A DNA stretch of 54,536 nucleotides from Polaribacter sp. (lineage in GTDB: Bacteria; Bacteroidota; Bacteroidia; Flavobacteriales; Flavobacteriaceae): positions 1-54,536 of the forward strand of contig JAQWOR010000009.1 of assembly GCA_029245785.1 (NCBI GenBank), given 5' to 3'. The translations under genes and the position numbers were made by a program. The notes under the pieces were generated by a model that worked only from the letters and a program-made list of their open reading frames with translations, did not search any database and was not told where the DNA came from. This document shows, piece by piece, positions 32,690-41,893 of the stretch (the stretch's first letter is position 1; every line of letters begins with the position of its first letter).

Positions 32690-35456
32690 TGATTTTCTGA
32701 ACTGCAGTTCCGTACTTATTTTTTACTTTTACAATGTACAGTCCGTTCTTTAAATGAGCTACTGAAAAGGTATTACGAGATTCAAAATTTCCTTTGTATT
32801 CAGCTACTTTTTTTCCGATGACATCAAAAATAACCACATGTGTTGCTGTGGTATTGATTTGAAATTGATGTTCTACGGGATTTGGATAGATATTCAATTT
32901 CTTTGTATTGCTAAAATGATCATCTAAAGAGAGTGTAGCTTGGCTACTTCCATAGATTTTAAATGCTCCTGGTTGCAAAGAAATGGGGGTGTTTACATCA
33001 GTAACTGAAAAGCTTGTGTTGTTGTCTAGTAGGTCATACCAAGTTCCTGTTTGTTGAAATGCTGGGTTGATACTTTGTGTAGTAACGCCAAAGTTTCCTA
33101 TAATGGTAATGTGTTTAATGTCTGGGCTAGTAGCGTCATCTGTTAAATGAAGCTTTTTTAAGCCGTTTGCATTTGCAACCTCTAAGGTGAAATTAGCAGT
33201 TCTAAAAATGTCGTATTTTTTCTTAAGTCTTATTAAATAAGACCATGCATTGTACAGGTCTTTCCGATTGGTTTCGTCAAAATAATTCCAAAGAATGGGT
33301 TTGTTTCCCACTCTTCCATTTTGATTGATGCTAATATCATAGCCCAATTCGCCAAATTGCCAAATCATTTTCGGGCCAGGAACTGTAAAATAAAAGGCAC
33401 CTGCTAATTCTATTCTGTCCAAAGCCGTTGCTAATGTTCTTGTGTTGTAGGAACCACTAGAGTTTCCAAAAGTTATATTTTTATACATCAACCGTTCTTC
33501 ATCATGGCTTTCCATATAACTGATATTTGCGGGCACAGACCAGCCTCTATTTTTATAAGAGATCCAAGAGAAATCTGACTTTCCTGAATCATGAAAACCC
33601 ATGGTGGCTTCATTGTATTTTGAATTATGATTTCCCCAAACCATAATTCCTTTTCCTTCGGATAAACGATAATTTACCCATTCGGTTTCTTCAGTATTAC
33701 TACCTAAATGTTCAAAAATCACATAAAAGTCTGAATTGATTTCCCATTGATAATCAGCATATTCCTTAAGAATAGCAACTCTATCAGCTTGGTAAGAGCC
33801 TGTACAGCCTTCATCTGAACTTGTACAGTTTTGTGTAAACCCTTTGGTTAAATCCCACCTAAAACCATCTATATTGTATTCATCAATCCAATATTGTGTT
33901 GTTCTTTTTACATAGTCTTGAGTGGCTTGTTGACTGTGATTAAAATCATTAAAAACACTATAAGCATGGGTTGCTGTAGCATTAAAAAACGGGCTACTAC
34001 TTGCTTGTCCGCCATAACCACCGTTGTTGGTATTCCACATTCTATAAAAAGGATTTTGCCCTGAAGCATGGTTGTACACCACATCGATAATTACAGCAAT
34101 ACCTCTTGAATGGCATTCGTCTATGAGTTGTTTAAATGCTGTTGGAGAACCATAGTATTTGTCTAAGGCCATGTGAAAAGAAGGGTTGTATCCCCAAGAT
34201 TCATTTCCGTCAAATTCATTAACAGGCATCAGTTCTATGGCATTGACACCCAGTGTTTGCAGATAGTCCAATCTAGATTTTACGGCATCAAAACTGTGTA
34301 AGGCATCAAAATCTCTGATAAGTAATTCATAAATGACAAGGTCTTTTTTTGCTGGAGCTTGAAAATTTGTTGTTTGCCAGACATAATCGGCATCGCCAGT
34401 TCTTAATAATGTAACTGCGTGTGTGGTGCTTCCTGTTGGATAAGCGGGTAAATTGGGATAGGTTGTTGCATTGATAAATCCGTCATTAGAAGGGTCTAAA
34501 ATAGTTGTTGAATAAGGATCCGCAATGGTAATGTTTCCGTCCACTACATATTGGTACATATGGTTGTTTTGAGCAGTTAAGCCTGTCAATTCAATCCAAA
34601 AGCGATTGTTAGGACTGTCTTTTTTTAATAGGTAGTTGTTGTCTATCAGCCAGTTGTTAAAATCGCCAATTAGATGCACCGTATTCTTGTTAGGAGCATA
34701 CAAAACCAAGGTCGCTTTTGTGGCATCATTCGGATCTAGATTGATACCATCTTTCATTCCGGTTGGCACTGTTTGCTCGGTAATTGATACAATAGCTTGA
34801 AACGTTTCGCTCAATGTTTCGCTACCGCTTGTAGCTTCTAAACGGTAACTGGTATTTTGTGCTACGGTATGACTATAGTTAAAGGAAGTAGCATTGTTTA
34901 TTGTATGGATGCTTGTGCCATTTGCTGTGAGTACAAAATTGGCAGCTGTTGTTGTGGTTGCAGTAATTGCTAAAGATTGTCCAGCGCTTAATATTGTTAC
35001 ATTTTGAGTTGGTGCTGTTACTGTTAATTGAAAAAGACCTACGTTGAAAAAGAAATCAGCATTTCCATTGTCTTTAAATTCTTGGGAACCATCTTCGTTT
35101 CTAAAAACCAGCCCCATTTTTTCAATAGAACTTGCTTGAGTAGTTGTTAAACCATAATAGATTTCTGGAGTAATTGTGATGCTCCAAGTACCATCATTAT
35201 TATTGGTCATTTCTCCAGCTCCATCATCTTGTCCCCAGTTTCCAATAACATAAGTCCAAGGATTTGTACTTGGTCCAACACCAGAATGCATGTATACTTT
35301 TGCGGGGTTTGAAAATCCGTTAGAGTCTGTTGCTGTACTATTAGCATCAATAGTAATGGTAATGGATTGGTTTACGGCAAAAGGGTTTGGTGTTATGGTT
35401 ACTTGGCTATATCCCAAAGATGCACTAAAAAGAAAAAGAAGTAATAGTTTTTTCAT
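32679..35456 (-). CDS. T9SS-exported GH13 alpha-amylase-family enzyme
   Basis: A 925-residue starch-acting enzyme: signal peptide (MKKLLLLFLFSASLGYSQ), an N-terminal Bacteroidota amylase domain, an immunoglobulin-like region, and a CBM48-like module near residues 238-320 (VHLIGDFNNWL). The GH13 barrel has nucleophile D535 in GFRWDLTKGF, acid/base E582 in FEHLGS and D652 in SHDEERL. The final ~70 residues (KKLNIYPNPVEHQFQIN...GLYIVKVKNKYG) are a type A T9SS sorting domain, so it is secreted or surface-bound. It is last in the susCDE direction but preceded by a terminator. Confidence 0.93.
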   Translation of the reverse strand: MKKLLLLFLFSASLGYSQVTITPNPFAVNQSITITIDANSTATDSNGFSNPAKVYMHSGVGPSTNPWTYVIGNWGQDDGAGEMTNNNDGTWSITITPEIYYGLTTTQASSIEKMGLVFRNEDGSQEFKDNGNADFFFNVGLFQLTVTAPTQNVTILSAGQSLAITATTTTAANFVLTANGTSIHTINNATSFNYSHTVAQNTSYRLEATSGSETLSETFQAIVSITEQTVPTGMKDGINLDPNDATKATLVLYAPNKNTVHLIGDFNNWLIDNNYLLKKDSPNNRFWIELTGLTAQNNHMYQYVVDGNITIADPYSTTILDPSNDGFINATTYPNLPAYPTGSTTHAVTLLRTGDADYVWQTTNFQAPAKKDLVIYELLIRDFDALHSFDAVKSRLDYLQTLGVNAIELMPVNEFDGNESWGYNPSFHMALDKYYGSPTAFKQLIDECHSRGIAVIIDVVYNHASGQNPFYRMWNTNNGGYGGQASSSPFFNATATHAYSVFNDFNHSQQATQDYVKRTTQYWIDEYNIDGFRWDLTKGFTQNCTSSDEGCTGSYQADRVAILKEYADYQWEINSDFYVIFEHLGSNTEETEWVNYRLSEGKGIMVWGNHNSKYNEATMGFHDSGKSDFSWISYKNRGWSVPANISYMESHDEERLMYKNITFGNSSGSYNTRTLATALDRIELAGAFYFTVPGPKMIWQFGELGYDISINQNGRVGNKPILWNYFDETNRKDLYNAWSYLIRLKKKYDIFRTANFTLEVANANGLKKLHLTDDATSPDIKHITIIGNFGVTTQSINPAFQQTGTWYDLLDNNTSFSVTDVNTPISLQPGAFKIYGSSQATLSLDDHFSNTKKLNIYPNPVEHQFQINTTATHVVIFDVIGKKVAEYKGNFESRNTFSVAHLKNGLYIVKVKNKYGTAVQKIIKK

Positions 35457-35470
35457 GCTGAAAGGTAGTG

Positions 35471-35512
35471 TAAAAAAAACAAGGGTTATTCATTGACGAA
35501 TAACCCTTGTTT
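35471..35512 (-). terminator. Terminator between susE-like gene and the T9SS amylase gene
   Basis: 15-base arms (35477-35491 and 35498-35512, AACAAGGGTTATTC type) with a 6-base loop, followed on the minus strand by a T-run. Partial readthrough could lower amylase expression relative to susCDE. Confidence 0.85.
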
Positions 35513-35527
35513 CAGTTTAATGAAAAT

Positions 35528-36832
35528 TTAGTTTACTGTATAGGTTGGATTTGCAGGGTCGCTAAAGTCTAACACAAAGGAGTAGGTTCCTGCTACTGCA
35601 GTAATATTTGCTCCGTTTAACTCTAGAGTTCCATCAGCTCCATCATCACCATAATTGGTTCCCCAATCGTTGTTGGCTCTAAATTTATATTCACCATCAA
35701 TTAGTGTAACATTATTTAGAATCCAAACATCATCAAATGGTTGAGACCAGTCTCTAGTAAATTGAGCATCTGGTGTTGCGCCCCAACTATTGTATGCGCC
35801 ACCAACTAATCCCCAAACATTGGCAACTTCTTCTAAGGTATATGTCAGGTCATTAAGATTCACAGTTGCGATATAGATTCCAGCGGTAACTGCAATATTT
35901 GCTCCGTTTAATTCAAGAACTCCATCAGCTCCATCATCACCATAATTGGTTCCCCAATCGTTGTTCATTCGGAATTTCATTTCACCGTCTATAAGTGTAA
36001 CAATTCCTCTAAACACATCTGAGTATGGGTCATATGTCAATGCAAAGTCTGGAGAAGCTCCCCAGTTATTATAAGCACCACCAACAACACCAATAGTGAA
36101 ATTTTCTATTGTATAGCTTAGATTGTTTAAATTCATGGTAATTTTATAAGACCCAGCAGTTACTGCAATATTAGCACCTCCATCATCAAGAGTTCCATCG
36201 TTTCCATCATCACCATAGTTATTTGCCCAGTCACTGTCTTTTCTAAATTTAATTTCACCATCAATTAAATTCACATAAGAAACAAGTACTCCAGATACAT
36301 TGGTTTTATAAAATGGAGCATCAGGAGTTGCTCCCCAATTATTATACCCACTACCTACAACTCCCCAAGCAGAAGATAGGTCTAAGATGTCTACATAAGC
36401 TATTGCGTCAAAGGTTACGGTGTTAGAAGTAATCGATGTTGTTTCGCTTAAAGTTGCTTGTACAGATACAGAAATAGTACCTTTTAGGTTTCCTTCAAAA
36501 TCTAATCCTTGTAGAATTTTATTTAATTCTACAGTTTCAAAAGTTTTAGACAGGTCAGTTCCTGCGGAAATCACGGCTTTTTTACCAGCACTATTTGTTA
36601 GTGTAATTTTATAACTAACTGCTGCATTGAAACCAAAATCAGGGTTTGTCCACGTTACATTTAGTGCATCTTGTCCCGCATTATTTTTGTCTAAAACAAT
36701 ATCGGTTGTAGACAAGCTTAGCGTTGTTGATGCCGAGGCATCAAGTACTGTGAAATCTTCCACTTTTTCACATGACACAAAAAAGAGTGAAATGGATGCT
36801 AAGATTACTATGTTTTTTAATAATTTTTTCAT
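35528..36832 (-). CDS. SusE/SusF-like outer-membrane starch-binding lipoprotein
   Basis: A surface lipoprotein (lipobox FVSC, about residue 21) of 434 residues. The N-terminal SusE immunoglobulin-like domain (residues ~25-150) is followed by three tandem starch-binding modules of about 97 residues. Each has the pattern WGxVGGxYNxWGATPD...LIDGExKFRxxxDWxxNYGDDGxDGTLxxxGANI. The aromatic and charged residues fit alpha-glucan binding. Two modules share a 44-base identical DNA block. It follows the susD gene by 16 bases. Confidence 0.92.
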   Translation of the reverse strand: MKKLLKNIVILASISLFFVSCEKVEDFTVLDASASTTLSLSTTDIVLDKNNAGQDALNVTWTNPDFGFNAAVSYKITLTNSAGKKAVISAGTDLSKTFETVELNKILQGLDFEGNLKGTISVSVQATLSETTSITSNTVTFDAIAYVDILDLSSAWGVVGSGYNNWGATPDAPFYKTNVSGVLVSYVNLIDGEIKFRKDSDWANNYGDDGNDGTLDDGGANIAVTAGSYKITMNLNNLSYTIENFTIGVVGGAYNNWGASPDFALTYDPYSDVFRGIVTLIDGEMKFRMNNDWGTNYGDDGADGVLELNGANIAVTAGIYIATVNLNDLTYTLEEVANVWGLVGGAYNSWGATPDAQFTRDWSQPFDDVWILNNVTLIDGEYKFRANNDWGTNYGDDGADGTLELNGANITAVAGTYSFVLDFSDPANPTYTVN

Positions 36833-36848
36833 TTTTTCCTTTTTTAGA

Positions 36849-38732
36849 TTAGTACCCAGAATTTTGAGTTAAATTAGGATTTGCATTTAAATCTGTAGAT
36901 GGTATTGGTAGTACATCTAAATGAGTAGATGTTGCTGCACCGTCTTTTACACCACCTTTCCATGGCCATAAATAACTGCCTCCAGAAAATTTTCCAAATC
37001 GGATAAGATCTGTTCTTCTATGTGCTTCCCAGAAAAGTTCTCTTGCTCTTTCGTCTAAGATGAAATCTAAATCTATCGAAGAAACAGCTCCAAAAGCATT
37101 GGCTCTTGTTCTTATTTGATTGATGTATGAAACAGCAGTTGCTTCACTACCTCCGCCACCTCTTAAAACAGCTTCTGCATACATTAAATATACATCTGAA
37201 ATTCTAAATAACGGAAAATCTGTATCGGTAAAATTTCCGCTAGTGTCTGATCCTGGAGAACCATCTGAAGTTACATTTTTGAACTTTCTTACCGCATATC
37301 CATCGGTAAATGTACTAATAGATTCAATTTCTAGTTCTTGACCATCTGAATGAAACATGGCTCTAGTGTCTTTCTTAAGAGTAATGGTATAGGTAAGCGT
37401 ATTTAAATCTAAGGTTACTTTGTATAGACCTGCTGCTATTTGAATGTTAGCTCCTCCGCCTTCTAAAGTACCGTCTGCTCCATTGTCTCCATAATTAAAG
37501 CTCCAGTCATTGTCTCTTCTAAACTTCATTTCTCCGTCTGCTAAATTGAAGAAACCTTCAAATACATTTGCAGTTCCAGTTTGATATAATGAAGTATCTG
37601 GGCCTCCCCATCCATTTGCTGTTGCATCTCCAACTAAGCCCCAATTAGCAGCGGCTCCAATAGCAGCATTTGTTGCATCTACATCAATGTCAAAAAGTTT
37701 TACCATAGCACTTGTTGTTCTTGTGCCACCCCAACCACCGTTGACACCAAAGTCAGCAGGGTTCATATCGCCACCAATGGCCGCGTGAATTAAAAAGGTT
37801 GTTCCACCGTAACTTTGTGTTCTTAGGCCATCAAAAGCAATTGGAAAAATAACACCGCTTGTAGTGTGGTTGTCAGCAAGAAATAAGTTACTATAAGAAG
37901 CTTCTAAAGAGTATCCTGCATTGATTACTTTTTCTGAGTACGTAACACAGTCTGAATATCTTCCTGTGCCTGTATATACTTCTGCGTTTAAGTATAGTTT
38001 AGCTAATAAGGTCCATGCAGCAGCTTTATCTGCTCTAGCATATTCATTTCCTTTAGCGGCAACTAAGCCTGATTCAATTGCTAACAATTCACTTTCAACA
38101 AAGCTAAATAATTCTGTTCTTGATTTTTGTTCTGGATAGAAAAATCCAACTTCATCCTCTTCTGTTACAAAAGGAAAGTTTCCGTATAAGTCGATTGCGT
38201 GATAGTAGCTCAGTGCTCTTAAAAAGCGTGCTTCTTTTCTGTACAATTCGATGTCGGTAAGCAATTGCCCTGAAACTCCTCTTGCATTTAGTTTTTCTGC
38301 AGTGGTTTCTCTTAAGAACGCATTACATGAGGTGATTTGATAAATAATTCTATCGTATAAGGCTCTTACAAACTCGTTGTTAGAGGTCCAGTCATGTTCA
38401 TGGTAATCAGGTAAGCTACCATCTGCCCATCCAATAACGGCTTCATCTGTAGTTACTTCTTGTGCCAACCAGTATTGTCTTAAATACTGACTAAATCCTT
38501 CATCAATACCTGTAATGTCTGGCAAACCAGCAGGACCTTGTTGTCCACTTATGGCTAAACCAGCATATAGTTTTGCCAATACTTGTTTGTATGCAGCAGG
38601 GTCATCAAATAATTGATCTGCTAGTACAATATCTTTATCTTGAGGAACTGTATCCAAGTCATTTAGACATGAAGTAAATGCAAACACTGTTACAAAAGCT
38701 CCTAATACTATTTTTAAAAAATATTTTTTCAT
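36849..38732 (-). CDS. SusD-like starch-binding lipoprotein with embedded SusE-type module
   Basis: SusD/RagB lid protein for the SusC transporter: lipobox FTSC, helical TPR-like core (YRKEARFLRALSYYHAIDLYGNFPFV), and C-terminal LDFILDERARELFWEAHRRTDLIRFGKF with LYPIP-like ending. At 627 residues it is about 90 longer than usual. The extra length is residues ~361-453: NWGLVGDATANGWGGPDTSL...GEMKFRRDNDWSFNYGDNGADGTLEGGGANI, the same module that is repeated in the neighbouring SusE-like protein. The SusD sequence resumes at DTRAMFHSDGQE. It is 10 bases downstream of susC. Confidence 0.93.
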   Translation of the reverse strand: MKKYFLKIVLGAFVTVFAFTSCLNDLDTVPQDKDIVLADQLFDDPAAYKQVLAKLYAGLAISGQQGPAGLPDITGIDEGFSQYLRQYWLAQEVTTDEAVIGWADGSLPDYHEHDWTSNNEFVRALYDRIIYQITSCNAFLRETTAEKLNARGVSGQLLTDIELYRKEARFLRALSYYHAIDLYGNFPFVTEEDEVGFFYPEQKSRTELFSFVESELLAIESGLVAAKGNEYARADKAAAWTLLAKLYLNAEVYTGTGRYSDCVTYSEKVINAGYSLEASYSNLFLADNHTTSGVIFPIAFDGLRTQSYGGTTFLIHAAIGGDMNPADFGVNGGWGGTRTTSAMVKLFDIDVDATNAAIGAAANWGLVGDATANGWGGPDTSLYQTGTANVFEGFFNLADGEMKFRRDNDWSFNYGDNGADGTLEGGGANIQIAAGLYKVTLDLNTLTYTITLKKDTRAMFHSDGQELEIESISTFTDGYAVRKFKNVTSDGSPGSDTSGNFTDTDFPLFRISDVYLMYAEAVLRGGGGSEATAVSYINQIRTRANAFGAVSSIDLDFILDERARELFWEAHRRTDLIRFGKFSGGSYLWPWKGGVKDGAATSTHLDVLPIPSTDLNANPNLTQNSGY

Positions 38733-38742
38733 TTCTTAGTTA

Positions 38743-41694
38743 TTAAAAGTTAAGGTTTACTCCAAGAGTTATGATTCTTGGTCTTGGGTAAATATTATAA
38801 TCAATACCTCCAAAAACTTCAGGATCTAACCCTTCATAATTGGTAATTGTAAGTACATTTTGAACAGAACCTGACATAGATAATGAGGTTCCTTTTCCAA
38901 TGATCTCTCCAAAGTTATAGCCAATATTGATATTGTCTAGTCTTACAAAAGAAGCATCTTGTACATAATAATCTGATAAGTACCTTTCAGCACCACCGTT
39001 TATAAATCCAGATTCTACTACATTGTGCACTCCATTAGAAATTACATTTGGAAATGCAGCATTTAATAATTGGTGTCTAAATCCTAAATTTGAATCTACA
39101 TTGTTATATACATAGTTTCCTAAGCTTGCTCTCCAAGCCATATTAAAGTTCCAGTTTTTGTAGTTCAATGTAGAGGTGAATCCAAGAGTTACATCTGCGG
39201 TTGGTTTTTCAAAGCGATATTTGTCTGAATTTGTAATTACACCATCATTATTTCTGTCTACATAAACGCCTTCTAAAGGTTTTCCGTCTGCATTATATAC
39301 TTGTTGGTATACAAAGAATGAGTTTGGTGCATATCCTACGGTGTGTCTTTGTACAGTGTTTCCAACACCACCACTAAATCCACCTGTAGGAACTCCTTCG
39401 TAGTCTGGTCCATCATTGGTTGTTAGTTTGGTGATTTCCGTTTCAGCATACGTAGCGTTGAAAGCGATATCTAAACTCAAATCGTCTTTAGAAATTAGTG
39501 TTGAATTTAACGAAAGCTCTATACCTTTATTTTCCATAGAACCAATATTGGCATTTCCGGCATTTGATAATGAGGATCCTCCAGGAAATGGAATAAAGTT
39601 TAGTAGATCTGTTGTTTTTCTGTAATACCCATCAATACTACCGTTTACAGCACCATTTAAAAATCCGAAATCTAAACCAATATTTGTGGTTTCTGTTTCT
39701 TCCCATTTTAAAGTAGAGTTAAACGGTTCTGCTCTAAACGTGGTTAAGAAAGAACTTCCAAATTGGTATTGTGCAGTACTAGTACCGCCTAAATACGTGG
39801 CAATTGCAGGATAGTAGCTACCCACATTTTGTTGCCCGGTAATTCCCCAACTTGCTCTCAGTTTTAAATTGCTAAATAAAGAGGAGTCATTTAAAAAGTC
39901 TTCTTCAGAGATTTTCCATGCAAGTGCAGCAGAAGGGAAATCAGCCCATCTATTGTTCTTGCTAAACCTTGAGGTACCGTCTCTTCTATAGGTTAGTGTT
40001 AAGAGGTACTTGTTGTCAAAAGAATACTTTACTCTTCCGAAGAAAGATTGCAAATTCAATTCATTGAAGTAATCAAACGTTTGAGATAAAGACAGGTCTT
40101 GTAAGTTACTTATGCTAAATCCTTGATTGATAATATTTTGATATGAGTACCCTGCCATCACATCAATACTACTATTGATAGATGCGAAGTCTTTTTTATA
40201 ATTTAAATAGAAATCTGATAATAGGTTTTTCTTATCTTGTTCATAATGAGAACTGTTTCCTAATTTTGCCAATGCTAAAGTGCTTGCGGTGGCAGAATTT
40301 GAGGTATTGGTATCTCCTTTGCTATAAGAAAGGTCGTATCCTAAATTTAAATTAGCTCTTAATTCTGGTAAAAACGGCATGGTATAGTCAAACTGAAAAT
40401 TTCCAAGAATTCTATTTGCTCTACTGGTGTTGTTTTCTTGCTCTAATAATGCAACAGGGTTTTTAGGAGCTCCCACAGTAATTGGGTCTCCATTTGATTG
40501 TAACCACTGAAAATACCCACCATATGCATTGCTATCGTGCACTGGTTTTGTAGGATCAAAGCCAATGGCATTACTAATAGCTCCGCTGTTTGCAAATCTG
40601 TTGTCTACAAAAGAGGCTTTGGTACTAACATCTACTTTTAAGCGATCATTAAATAGTTTTGTTCCAATATTTACAGCATAGGTAGATCGTGTTAATTCAG
40701 AAGTTAATAAGGTTCCTGTTTGATTTGTACGACCAATAGATGCTCTATAATTTGTTTTAGAGTCTCCTCCTTTTAAACTTACATAATGGTTGTTTCCATA
40801 CCCAATTCTGAAAATTTCTTTTTGCCAGTCTGTATTTGCAGATCCTAGCAAAGCAATGTCACTTGCTAAACCATTTTCGGTTACATAGCTTGTAAACTCT
40901 GCTGCAGACAAGGCATCTACGGTTTCAATATTTTCATGTACTGAAAAATTGGCGTTGTAGGTAGCTACTAAGCCTCCAGCATTTCCTTTTTTGGTGGTAA
41001 TAATAATAACCCCATTGGAAGCTCTAGATCCATAAATTGCAGTTGCAGAAGCATCTTTTAAAACAGTATAGGATTCAATATCGTTAGGATTAATTGAGTT
41101 TAGCGGGTTTCTCATTCCAGAAACGCCTTCAGAATCTACAGGAACCCCATCAATAATAAATAAAGGGTCATTTGAGGCGTTTAAAGAAGCGCCACCTCTA
41201 ATTCTAATGGCAGATCCACTTCCGGGGGCACCACCACCGGTGGTAATGCTTACCCCTGCAATTTTACCAATCAACATTTGATCTGCTGAAACTACCGTTT
41301 TGTTAAGGTCTTTTGCTTTTATAGAGGTAATAGATCCGGTAGCGTCTCTAACAGTAGTTGTACCGTAACCAACAATAACCACTTCGTCTAACTTCTGGCT
41401 CTCTTCGTTTAGAGTGACAGTGATGTTAAAATTTGCCCCTATCGTTACTTCCTTATTTTGAAAGCCAATAGAAGAGAAGATGATTACATCACCTGTTTTA
41501 ACATTGCTCAATTGAAATTTCCCGTCAAAATCAGAGGAAGTTCCGTTTGTGGTTCCTTTTATAACCACATTAACACCAGGCAAACTATCACCTGTTGCTG
41601 TTTCTTTTACTACACCATTTAGCGTTTGCTGTGCAAACATTGTAAATGTTGATAGAATAAGAATTCCGATTAATACTATTTTATTTTTTTTCAT
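38743..41694 (-). CDS. SusC/RagA-type TonB-dependent outer-membrane transporter
   Basis: Imports maltooligosaccharides through the outer membrane. A signal peptide (to FAQQ) is followed by the N-terminal CarboxypepD_reg-like domain (TLNGVVKETATGDSLPGVNVVIKGTTNG). The plug domain shows SusC hallmarks (GKIAGVSITTGGGAPGS, RIRGGASLNASNDPLFIIDGVPVD, IYGSRASNGVIIITTKKG), then a large beta-barrel ends in NIYPRPRIITLGVNLNF. The total is 983 residues. It heads a susC-susD-susE transcript and is divergent from the LacI-type regulator. Confidence 0.96.
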   Translation of the reverse strand: MKKNKIVLIGILILSTFTMFAQQTLNGVVKETATGDSLPGVNVVIKGTTNGTSSDFDGKFQLSNVKTGDVIIFSSIGFQNKEVTIGANFNITVTLNEESQKLDEVVIVGYGTTTVRDATGSITSIKAKDLNKTVVSADQMLIGKIAGVSITTGGGAPGSGSAIRIRGGASLNASNDPLFIIDGVPVDSEGVSGMRNPLNSINPNDIESYTVLKDASATAIYGSRASNGVIIITTKKGNAGGLVATYNANFSVHENIETVDALSAAEFTSYVTENGLASDIALLGSANTDWQKEIFRIGYGNNHYVSLKGGDSKTNYRASIGRTNQTGTLLTSELTRSTYAVNIGTKLFNDRLKVDVSTKASFVDNRFANSGAISNAIGFDPTKPVHDSNAYGGYFQWLQSNGDPITVGAPKNPVALLEQENNTSRANRILGNFQFDYTMPFLPELRANLNLGYDLSYSKGDTNTSNSATASTLALAKLGNSSHYEQDKKNLLSDFYLNYKKDFASINSSIDVMAGYSYQNIINQGFSISNLQDLSLSQTFDYFNELNLQSFFGRVKYSFDNKYLLTLTYRRDGTSRFSKNNRWADFPSAALAWKISEEDFLNDSSLFSNLKLRASWGITGQQNVGSYYPAIATYLGGTSTAQYQFGSSFLTTFRAEPFNSTLKWEETETTNIGLDFGFLNGAVNGSIDGYYRKTTDLLNFIPFPGGSSLSNAGNANIGSMENKGIELSLNSTLISKDDLSLDIAFNATYAETEITKLTTNDGPDYEGVPTGGFSGGVGNTVQRHTVGYAPNSFFVYQQVYNADGKPLEGVYVDRNNDGVITNSDKYRFEKPTADVTLGFTSTLNYKNWNFNMAWRASLGNYVYNNVDSNLGFRHQLLNAAFPNVISNGVHNVVESGFINGGAERYLSDYYVQDASFVRLDNINIGYNFGEIIGKGTSLSMSGSVQNVLTITNYEGLDPEVFGGIDYNIYPRPRIITLGVNLNF

Positions 41695-41739
41695 GAATAC
41701 TTTGTTAAATAATAACTGTAAATTTGGTGTTTAGATTAA

Positions 41740-41758
41740 CAATAATTTGACATTTCAC
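41740..41758. promoter_or_regulatory. Shared 19-base motif upstream of susC
   Basis: CAATAATTTGACATTTCAC, 18 of 19 identical to a motif at 42999-43017 upstream of the sugar transporter gene. It continues into an imperfect palindrome (ACATTTCAC ... GTGAATGT). Confidence 0.5.
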
Positions 41759-41805
41759 GATGTGAATGTATAACTTAAAGTAGTGCAAGCCAAACTAGAA
41801 AGGGT

Positions 41806-41821
41806 ACGAAACCGTTTTCGT
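41806..41821. promoter_or_regulatory. Candidate LacI-family operator
   Basis: ACGAAACCGTTTTCGT is a near-perfect 16-base palindrome with a central CG, the usual form of a LacI/GalR-family operator. It lies between divergent susC and the LacI-type gene, 73 bases before the regulator start codon. Confidence 0.6.
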
Positions 41822-41893
41822 GTTGACAACTTTTGTGTTTTATTTTAGAAATTGTATCACTTTAAAGGATTTTTATATTTTTTACAAAAAAAA

